Below, in pieces: positions 1 to 5,247 of a stretch of DNA of 13,864 bases; positions within the stretch are counted from its first letter, which is position 1; each line of letters opens with the position of its first letter. The notes below the pieces were generated by a model. The model was not told the origin of the DNA. It saw only the letters and a program-made list of their open reading frames with translations, and ran no database searches. This DNA is from Zelonia costaricensis (taxonomy: Eukaryota > Euglenozoa > Kinetoplastea > Trypanosomatida > Trypanosomatidae): assembly GCA_030849075.1 (NCBI GenBank), contig JASAOO010002926.1, positions 1-13,864 on the forward strand, written 5' to 3'. Position numbers and translations under genes: made by a program.

Positions 1-394
1 AGTTGCGCACCACCTCCTCCACGAACGGCGAGGTCGGCTGCAGCGACGGGAAGATGGAGCGGCGGCCCACCATCACGGACACGAGGAAGATGAACAGGCA
101 CTTCGTCAGGAAGCGCACAAAGAAGAGGAGGTCGCGGAAGTGCAGGTCGGTGATGGCCATCTCGCCCGAGGTGAGGTACGAGAGCTCATTCTGGAACTTG
201 GTCCAGCGGAACGGCAGCAGCGCGCGCTGCCCGTTGACGAACTCCTGCCACACGGCGGTCGTGACGTCCTCGCCGCGGGCCTCGTAGGCGTCGATGTGGC
301 GCTTAAGCGGCTCATCCATGGCCGCCACGTGCCGCGTGCATGCCGCCACCGGTACGGTGAAGGGCTTCGCGAGCGTTCGGACAAGCTTGCTCAT
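1..394 (-). CDS. Short single-TM membrane protein, ATP synthase subunit g-like (3' end outside window)
   Basis: The frame is open from ATG at 394-392 to the window edge: 131 codons plus one base, no stop seen. The N-terminus (MSKLVRTLAKPF, then TRHVAAM) is basic and amphipathic. One hydrophobic segment lies at about residues 89-108 (LLFFVRFLTKCLFIFLVSVM), followed directly by VGRRSIFPS. Mitochondrial ATP synthase subunit g has the same plan: about 100-145 residues, an N-terminal amphipathic part beginning like FVRNLVEK, and a late single membrane span ending in a GEIIGRR/KR-type motif. In that family the protein sits in the inner membrane with subunit e and helps dimerise the enzyme. The first glycine of the usual GxxxG is Ser here (SVMVG). 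I matched by eye, so the gene is secure but the function is tentative; another small mitochondrial membrane protein is possible. The start is supported by an acceptor-like AG 13 nt upstream. A large spacer separates it from the MFS gene. Confidence 0.72.
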   Translation of the reverse strand, partial: MSKLVRTLAKPFTVPVAACTRHVAAMDEPLKRHIDAYEARGEDVTTAVWQEFVNGQRALLPFRWTKFQNELSYLTSGEMAITDLHFRDLLFFVRFLTKCLFIFLVSVMVGRRSIFPSLQPTSPFVEEVVRN

Positions 395-401
395 GCTGAT
401 A

Positions 402-451
402 CTACAGCTGCAAGTTGTTTGTGCGTGATGTGTGTGTGTGGGGGGGGGCGC
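402..451 (-). promoter_or_regulatory. Candidate trans-splice acceptor for the subunit g-like gene
   Basis: Reading the minus strand, a C-run/CA-rich stretch (451-410, free of AG) is followed by AG at 409-408 and a second AG at 403-402, which lie 13 and 7 nt before the ATG at 394. The tract is C- and CA-rich rather than T-rich, so it is a weaker acceptor than those of the NOG2 and 218-residue genes. Inferred from sequence layout only. Confidence 0.4.
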
Positions 452-802
452 CTTTTCAGTAATATGAACGGCCTGCTTGATGGGGAGGGGGCGGTGGAAG
501 CTGATCGTGGGACTGAAGGTCAGAGGGGGAGGGGAGGCCAGTCGCAGGGTCGATCAGCGGGTGCGTGGATCGGTGATGGAGCGAGAAGCGGAGGGACGTG
601 GCCAAAGTTCGAGTGCAGTTGAAGTTGGTGAAGAGAGTGAGGACGACAGGGGGAGGAGGAGGAGGAGGAAGGGAGAGTGTCGCTGCGCGTGTGTGTGCGT
701 GGGAGACACCGCTACACGCCAACACAGGCGGCGGCCGAACCCCTCTGCGGTTTCTCAGCACTTTGGGTTTCTTCCTCAGCTTCTCCGCGGTTGAGCCGCC
801 AC

Positions 803-820
803 GCGGCACGGCGGTGCCGC
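803..820. repeat. Short GC-rich inverted repeat
   Basis: GCGGCAC at 803-809 is the exact reverse complement of GTGCCGC at 814-820, with a 4-nt loop. It lies just ahead of the 338-bp tandem repeat. It may form a small hairpin on either strand, but in such GC-rich DNA a 7-bp match can arise by chance. Confidence 0.35.
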
Positions 821-836
821 CACCTCGCGTTCCGAG

Positions 837-1173
837 TCTTGGTGTGGAGTCGAGTTGACGTTTGTGCGTACGGGTGGGCAGACGTTGGCGATGAGGGGTG
901 GGGAATGTGCCGGGTGTGTGTGTGTGTGTGTGTCTGCCTCCCATGCGAGAGATCAGGAGGTCGTTGTCCGTGTGAGAACGCACACCGCCCGGGGGTTTGG
1001 GAGAGGCAGGGAGAGCGCGGTCCAGTCCTCTTGCAGAGGTGCCGAAGGGGGGGGGGGGGATTCTGGCGCGTACACGGAGGTGCCTCCGCGTAAAGGGGGC
1101 GACTGACGGAGAAGAAGAAAGAAGTTGATGCGGCGTGTGCGCCTCGTACACCGTCGAAGGCGGACCAACAAAG
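837..1173. repeat. 338-bp tandem direct repeat, copy 1
   Basis: Begins TCTTGGTGTGGAGTCGAG and ends GGCGGACCAACAAAG. It is followed by N at 1174 and then by a second copy in the same orientation. It contains a 20-nt (GT) array (914-933), a G run near 1048-1059, and the inverted repeat CGGAGGTGCCTCCG. It differs from copy 2 at several single bases (for example GAATGTG against GGATGTG, TTGTCCGTG against TTGTCTGTG, GCGCGG against GTGCGG) and in GT-array length, so it is not simply the same read duplicated. Confidence 0.85.
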
Positions 1174-1174
1174 N
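1174..1174. other. Ambiguous base (N) at repeat boundary
   Basis: A single N lies exactly between copies 1 and 2 of the 338-bp repeat, so it probably marks a contig join or gap of unknown length rather than one uncalled base. Confidence 0.7.
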
Positions 1175-1498
1175 TCTTGGTGTGGAGTCGAGTTGACGTT
1201 TGTGCGTACGGGTGGGCAGACGTTGGCGATGAGGGGTGGGGGATGTGCCGGGTGTGTGTGTGCGTCTGCCTCCCATGCGAGAGATCAGGAGGTCGTTGTC
1301 TGTGTGAGAACGCACACCGCCGGGGGTTTGGGAGAGGCAGGGAGAGTGCGGTCCAGTCCTCTTGCAGAGGTGCCGAAGGGGGGGGGGGGGATTCTGGCGC
1401 GTACACGGAGGTGCCTCCGCGTAAAGGGGGCGACTGACGGAGAAGAAGAAAGAAGTTGATGCGGCGTGTGCGCCACGTACACCGTCCAAGGCGGACCA
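1175..1498. repeat. 338-bp tandem direct repeat, copy 2
   Basis: Starts with the same TCTTGGTGTGGAGTCGAG as copy 1 and runs to GGCGGACCA, where it is cut by N at 1499. Its GT array is much shorter (about 1252-1262) than in copy 1. Its last 95 bases (1404-1498) are identical to 1500-1594 beyond the N. There is no protein reading in any frame that survives the copy-to-copy differences. Confidence 0.85.
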
Positions 1499-1499
1499 N
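1499..1499. other. Ambiguous base (N) between identical 95-base ends
   Basis: The sequence left (1404-1498) and right (1500-1594) of this N is identical over 95 bases. This is what two unmerged overlapping contig ends look like. Confidence 0.75.
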
Positions 1500-1600
1500 C
1501 ACGGAGGTGCCTCCGCGTAAAGGGGGCGACTGACGGAGAAGAAGAAAGAAGTTGATGCGGCGTGTGCGCCACGTACACCGTCCAAGGCGGACCAACAAAG
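1500..1600. repeat. 338-bp repeat, partial copy 3 or duplicated contig end
   Basis: Starts CACGGAGGTGCCTCCGCG and ends GGCGGACCAACAAAG, matching the last third of the repeat. It shares with copy 2, against copy 1, the variants GCCACGTACACC and CCAAGGCGG. It is therefore either the true end of copy 2 written twice by the assembler, or the end of a further near-identical copy. Confidence 0.75.
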
Positions 1601-2002
1601 GAGGGAAAGCCGAAGGGCATCGTCGCGGTCGTGTTGTGGCTCGCTCTTGCGTGCGCAAGGGGGGGGGAGGGGAGAGAGACCCCAACATGTGCATGTACAC
1701 ACCCACCATCTCGCTGAGACAAGGCGCGCGCCTGCTGCACTTCTGCACGCCCACACCCGCACACATCTTAGCGTGTACGCCGATGCAGACGCCCACCGGA
1801 CTGCGAGCCATCAAAAAAAGGAGAAGGACAGAGAGGCCTGTGTCCGCGAAGCCCAGCCGGGGCTGGGCCTGATGATGCCCTCCGCACAGACACACACGCA
1901 CAGACACAGACCCACCCCCTATCACCATCGCCATCGGTCACACACACAGAGCCAGACACACGCACAGACACTCGGGTATGCACACTCAATCGTATAATAG
2001 AC

Positions 2003-2018
2003 GTGTGTGTGTGTGTGT
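2003..2018. repeat. (GT)8 microsatellite
   Basis: A perfect 16-nt GT run follows GTATAATAGAC on the plus strand. In transcript sense it is an AC run. Confidence 0.9.
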
Positions 2019-2331
2019 ACGACAGCGATAGAGAAGGTTATGTGAGGAGGAGCGTGACGCCGTCGAGGTGGCCGTGCGGTTTGGGGGGTGGAGGTGGTGG
2101 AGAGGAGGTTCGACGGAGCGGCTGGTACCCAACAAAGTGGGAACGAGAGGAAAAACAACGTGGGAGGAGAAAGACGGAGAAGATGACTGACGAACGCTGG
2201 AACAGACGTCAGTGCCGCAGGAGGAGGCGGGTGGACGAGGGCGAGGGGGCGAGGGGGAGTGGGGTGGAAAGAAAGAAGCGCACGAGGGGAGGGCACACGC
2301 CTGAGCTGGTTTGAGGTGTGCTTGTCAGTGC

Positions 2332-2355
2332 GTGTGTGTGTGTGTGTGTGTGTGT
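2332..2355. repeat. (GT)12 microsatellite
   Basis: A perfect 24-nt GT run on the plus strand. It is complementary to the AC array 370 bases away at 2726-2743, so the two could pair in a single-stranded transcript. Confidence 0.9.
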
Positions 2356-2460
2356 TCCCAGACCATCGCTGTACCAGCAGGAGGACCGGGGGGGGGGGGC
2401 TGTGCAGGAGAATTGGCTTCCGCCACACAGTCCCATCACCGCGCTGCGTGCGGCGTCCTC

Positions 2461-2495
2461 CCCCGCCTCCCTCCCCTCCCCTCCCCTCCCGCCCC
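2461..2495 (-). repeat. CCCCT-type C-run block (G-quadruplex potential on the minus strand)
   Basis: The plus strand has C runs at 2461-2464, 2473-2476, 2478-2481, 2483-2486, 2488-2490 and 2492-2495, most separated by a single T. The minus strand, which is the transcript sense here, therefore has several closely spaced G runs with 1-nt loops, a classical G-quadruplex pattern. Structure is predicted, not observed. Confidence 0.55.
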
Positions 2496-2725
2496 TCTTC
2501 TCACATCCCCATCGCGCCGCTCCGCAGCCGCGTGCGCACTTGTGCGTGCACATCAGCGCTGCGTTGTTGCGCCTCGGGCGTCCCCTTTCCCGGGTCAGGA
2601 CACCGGAGGCCGGAGAGACGTGTGCGCCACGCACAGGTGGAGTGTGAGACAGAGAGGTGAAGTACACTGCGTGAGGGGGGGGGGGGGGGAAGGGGGCGGA
2701 GCAGTTGCGCTCCGCCTACACATCA

Positions 2726-2743
2726 ACACACACACACACACAC
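2726..2743. repeat. (AC)9 microsatellite
   Basis: A perfect 18-nt AC run just after a G14 homopolymer block and an AGGGGGCGGAGC stretch. Confidence 0.9.
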
Positions 2744-2783
2744 CAAACACACGCAAGGAAGGAAGCGGTGTTCGCGACTGGCA

Positions 2784-2799
2784 CGCCACGAGCGTGGCG
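2784..2799. repeat. Perfect 7-bp inverted repeat
   Basis: CGCCACG (2784-2790) and CGTGGCG (2793-2799) are reverse complements around a 2-nt centre. The loop is too tight for a good RNA hairpin, so it is better seen as a near-palindromic DNA site. No known function. Confidence 0.35.
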
Positions 2800-2925
2800 C
2801 TGAAGCGGCGACGCCGTGGGGATGATGCCCTCCCTCGTACTCTTCTCTCCTCTCCCCCTCACTCCCTCACGCATCCCCCGCACACTCCCCTACAAGCACG
2901 AGCTGAAGCCAGCTGACCGAGACTC

Positions 2926-2947
2926 GTGTGTGTGTGTGTGTGTGTGT
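2926..2947. repeat. (GT)11 microsatellite
   Basis: A perfect 22-nt GT run, followed some 65 bases later by a CA-rich stretch (about 3014-3040). The two are complementary and close enough to fold as a local GU/AC hairpin in RNA. Confidence 0.9.
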
Positions 2948-3367
2948 CCATCATGCGGTCAGGCATTTGCTGTACGCAGAAGTTTGCGCGTACGTCGCCG
3001 TTCCACTCAGACAGGCACACACACGAACACACACACACAGACAGTGTTGGGGGAAAAGGGGAAGAGGGAAGAGGCAGAGAGGTAAAGGAGGTGGGCGGGC
3101 GCCACGTGAAGGCGAGGGGGTGGGAGGAGGACTGATCGTGCGGGCGGGTCTGGAGGCGCCGCGAGACGGCGCCCTCACAACTGCCTCGGACAAGTCTGAA
3201 GAGAAGAATGTGAAATGCGGAAAGCGAAGACAGAGCGCGCGAGCGAGCGAGGAGTGGAGGAGTGGAGGAGGAGAAGACGGGGAACAGGGGGAGGGGGGGA
3301 GGGGAGGCGGAAGCTAGGCAAGAAGTCAGACGTGAACAAGGCAAAGGAAAGGAAAGATAAGCGAGCC

Positions 3368-3451
3368 CACACACATAAACACACAAACACACACACACGC
3401 TTACGAGTACACGCACACGCACGCACACGCACACACGACACCAACACAGAC
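3368..3451. repeat. CA-rich imperfect array
   Basis: About 84 bases of CA units broken by AAC, CGC and TTACGAGT interruptions, ending just before CATGATCG and the CG/GT alternating tract at 3459-3475. Confidence 0.85.
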
Positions 3452-3458
3452 TCATGAT

Positions 3459-3475
3459 CGCGCGCGCGTGTGTGC
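3459..3475. repeat. Alternating CG/TG tract (Z-DNA potential)
   Basis: Seventeen bases alternate strictly between pyrimidine and purine (CG repeats passing into TG repeats), the pattern most prone to left-handed DNA. Only the pattern is seen; no function is known. Confidence 0.5.
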
Positions 3476-3530
3476 ATTGTTGCGTCGCTGCGCGTTCATG
3501 GTGCATCCTTGTTGTGTGCTTTGCTTCTCT

Positions 3531-3549
3531 GTGTGCGTGTGTGTGTGTG
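3531..3549. repeat. Short GT array
   Basis: A GTGTGC interruption is followed by a GT run of about 13 bases. It is one of the alternating GT and CA arrays of this spacer. Confidence 0.8.
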
Positions 3550-3718
3550 AGCCTCCCATGGGTGCATCAACCTTTGCGGGGGGAGGGTTGGAGGGAGCGG
3601 GGAGAGAGAGGGGGGGGGAGCGCTGCAGGACATCGAGAAGCTCTTTGCGCTTCGAGAGACCGCCGCCATCCACCCCTTCTCCTCTTCCTCCTCCACCCCC
3701 AGTGTGATGCTGAGGAGT

Positions 3719-3768
3719 CACACACACACACACACGCACACACAGACGCACACACAGACGCACACACC
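3719..3768. repeat. CA array with CACACAGACG units
   Basis: A (CA) run passes into repeated CACACAGACG-like units, then ends in CACACACCG. It is open in one plus frame only as Thr/His repeats. Confidence 0.85.
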
Positions 3769-3906
3769 GTGACAGACATGCAGAAGAGGAACATGAGCGA
3801 AAGGAAAAAAAGAAGGAGAAATCGCGAGACTGAGAGACGCACGCACGCGCACCCGCGGAAACTGCACACACTTCGGCGTGTGTGTTCGCGTGCGCTTCAG
3901 CGTCAC

Positions 3907-3959
3907 CACACACATACACACACACACACAAACACAAACACACACACACACACACACAC
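3907..3959. repeat. CA array, about 53 bases
   Basis: The longest CA array of the window, interrupted by ATA and two AAACA units. The minus (transcript) sense is a long UG repeat, a possible binding site for UG-binding RNA proteins, although none is known here. Confidence 0.85.
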
Positions 3960-4326
3960 GCAAACGCATACCGGGAAGGGGAGGGGGTGGCGGTGTGGTC
4001 CATCTACCGGAGACGTGAAGAAGGAAGGCGGGGAGGAGGGCGAAGAAGATGACGAGGGAAGCGCAGAGGTGCATCACGGCGGAAGCGAGAAGAGGCGACA
4101 AACAATGAAGAAGAAGAACAGGAAACAGGAAAGCGAGAAGAGTGTGGGAGTGTGGGAGGGAGGGGGAGGCAGCGAGACGGCGGCGAGGGGAGTGCGTGTC
4201 CGCCGTGCTGCAATAGGATGTACGCATGCAAGAGGGATGCGGAAGGGATCGAGGGAGGAGGGGGGAGGGATTGAGGTGAGGAGAAGAGGCGGCACACACC
4301 GCACACATACACACACCAGTGCGTGA

Positions 4327-4354
4327 GGGGTGAGGGGAGGGGGAGGGGGAGGGG
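4327..4354 (+). repeat. Five-run G tract (strong G-quadruplex pattern)
   Basis: G runs lie at 4327-4330, 4334-4337, 4339-4343, 4345-4349 and 4351-4354 with loops of 1 to 3 bases. This is on the plus strand, the template strand for the minus-strand genes. It abuts the 41-bp repeat and the N at 4396, so it may also have hindered sequencing. Confidence 0.65.
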
Positions 4355-4395
4355 CAACGTCAGGTCACCCGCTCCGTTGTTGCTCACCCCCCCCT
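4355..4395. repeat. 41-bp direct repeat, copy 1 (left of gap)
   Basis: Starts CAACGTCAGGTCACCCG and ends in a C8-T tract directly before N at 4396. It is matched by 4407-4447 with one difference (T at 4360, C at 4412). Confidence 0.85.
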
Positions 4396-4396
4396 N
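4396..4396. other. Ambiguous base (N) between 41-bp repeats
   Basis: A single N follows C8-T and precedes G5, a C/G homopolymer turn that is hard to sequence. Direct repeats lie on both sides, so it probably marks a join rather than a true single uncalled base. Confidence 0.7.
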
Positions 4397-4406
4397 GGGG
4401 GCGGGC

Positions 4407-4447
4407 CAACGCCAGGTCACCCGCTCCGTTGTTGCTCACCCCCCCCT
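4407..4447. repeat. 41-bp direct repeat, copy 2 (right of gap)
   Basis: CAACGCCAGGTCACCCG through a C8-T tract, 40 of 41 bases identical to copy 1 at 52 bases distance. The single mismatch leaves open a real tandem repeat or an error at a contig end. Confidence 0.85.
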
Positions 4448-4581
4448 TCGACTCTCCGTCCCCGCGCTCCCACGGACCCGCGGGTCCGCCCCTACCCCGA
4501 GGTGTCACGGTACAGGAATCGCGCTCACCAACAAAGCAAGGTGGAGAGGCGAAAAGCCAACGTGAGACACGGAAGAAGAAG

Positions 4582-4612
4582 AAGAGAGAGAGAGTTGCAC
4601 ACACACACACAC
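4582..4612. repeat. (AG)n followed by (CA)n
   Basis: An AG run (about 4582-4593) is followed by TTG and a perfect CA run (4598-4612). The minus strand sense is a TG run then a CT run. Confidence 0.8.
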
Positions 4613-4863
4613 AAACAAACGACAAAAGGTGAAGAGTGGAGTAGGTGAAGGGAGGGGGGGGGAGGGGCAGGAGTCGCATCACGCACGAACGTATCAACAC
4701 GCCGAGGTGTAACATTAGAGTAAAGGGAAGGAGGGCACACAGAAAAGGCTTGCGCACAACGCGTACGTGACGGGAGCCGCCTCATGACGCCATCGACATG
4801 ACGACGCCAACAACAACCACCAAGAACAACGCCCAATATGGAAGCCGCCGACGCACAGCTATC

Positions 4864-4910
4864 CACACACATACACACACATACATATACACATACATAT
4901 ACACATGCAC
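4864..4910. repeat. CA/TA array
   Basis: CA units are interspersed with CATATA and CATACA units. It is the only TA-containing microsatellite in this G+C-rich spacer. It lies about 340 bases past the MFS stop and may lie in its 3' UTR. Confidence 0.8.
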
Positions 4911-5000
4911 GTACGCTCGTGCAGCCATATTCCCTCCTCTCAGAAGTGCGCACGCAAGTACCATCCATTCACGGCATCGCATGAGGTGCGACCTCGCCAT

Positions 5001-5036
5001 CCAGCCCCGCCCCCCCCCCCCCAGCCCCGCCCACCC
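5001..5036 (-). repeat. C-run block with CCAGCCCCGCCC repeats
   Basis: C runs lie at 5005-5008, 5010-5022 (13), 5025-5028, 5030-5032 and 5034-5036, and CCAGCCCCGCCC occurs at 5001 and again at 5021. In MFS transcript sense these are G runs with 1- to 2-nt spacers. A plus-strand purine tract (5040-5072) lies just beside it, so the region can be read as a C-rich/G-rich pair that could also fold as a hairpin. Confidence 0.6.
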
Positions 5037-5083
5037 GTGAGGAGGGAGGGAGGAGGAAGAGGGTAGGAAAGGGCGAGACGTCA

Positions 5084-5115
5084 GCGCGCGCGTGTGTGTG
5101 TGTGAGTGTGTGTGT
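5084..5115. repeat. CG/GT alternating tract (Z-DNA potential)
   Basis: GCGCGCGCG passes into a GT run, one GAG interruption, and a second GT run, giving about 30 bases of nearly unbroken purine/pyrimidine alternation. It lies 130-165 nt after the MFS stop codon, likely inside its 3' UTR. Confidence 0.6.
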
Positions 5116-5137
5116 CGACCCGCGTCCACAATCACGT

Positions 5138-5148
5138 GGGGGGGGGGG
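5138..5148. repeat. G11 homopolymer
   Basis: Eleven G on the plus strand, so C11 in MFS transcript sense. It is complementary to the G12 run (plus strand C at 5222-5233) about 75 nt upstream in the same RNA. Confidence 0.85.
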
Positions 5149-5197
5149 TGCTGCGGCACTTTCTGTTTCTCCCGCCTCTGCGCGGTACCGACAACCG

Positions 5198-5233
5198 CCC
5201 CCCGCCCCCCGCCCCGGCCCGCCCCCCCCCCCC
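5198..5233 (-). repeat. Stop-proximal G-run block in the MFS 3' UTR
   Basis: Plus-strand C runs at 5198-5203, 5205-5210, 5212-5215, 5218-5220 and 5222-5233 become, in MFS transcript sense, five G runs of 12, 3, 4, 6 and 6 with loops of 1-2 nt. The first run starts 14 nt after the TGA. This is a very strong G-quadruplex pattern in RNA, with an alternative pairing to C11 at 5148-5138. The fold is inferred only. Confidence 0.65.
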
Positions 5234-5247
5234 GGCGTTTCGGCCCC

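Larger units (their letters stand above)
395..5247. other. 4.85-kb gene-free spacer rich in simple sequence
   Basis: No frame on either strand reads as a credible protein. Long open frames here, such as the 492-codon minus frame at 456-1934 and the 290-codon plus frame at 3454-4326, are runs of His-Thr, Cys-Val, Pro or Gly produced by (CA)n, (GT)n and G/C tracts, and the first one crosses two ambiguous bases. The spacer must contain the 3' UTR of the MFS gene (from 5247 down) and the short 5' UTR of the subunit g-like gene (near 394). Most of the plus strand between about 480 and 4750 is purine-rich, so the transcript sense is pyrimidine-rich, as expected of trypanosomatid intergenic RNA. It carries alternating GT and CA arrays, G-run clusters, a 338-bp tandem repeat and three single-N positions. 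No tRNA, rRNA, snoRNA or mobile-element coding signal was recognised. Confidence 0.8.

Noticed and set aside
106..384. 92-codon minus-strand open frame
   Set aside because: Out of frame with the 394-1 gene, which alone shows a coherent membrane-span and VGRRS motif; this one is Ser/Arg/Pro low complexity.
456..1934. 492-codon minus-strand open frame
   Set aside because: Crosses both Ns at 1174 and 1499, repeats the same segment because of the duplicated DNA, and reads as Pro/Thr/His low complexity; three frames of this region are open because it is GC-rich simple sequence.
3368..4000. CRISPR-like spaced repeats
   Set aside because: The CA and CAGACG units are ordinary microsatellites without constant repeats and unique spacers, in a eukaryotic context.
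3454..4326. 290-codon plus-strand open frame
   Set aside because: Mostly His-Thr repeats from CA arrays and Glu/Arg/Lys from purine tracts, with no domain and on the strand opposite to all genes.
395..5247. Retroposon of the SIDER type or other transposable element in the spacer
   Set aside because: Such elements are common in Leishmania 3' UTRs, but I saw no recognisable signature, poly(A) tail with target-site duplication, or reverse transcriptase remnant; a profile search would be needed.
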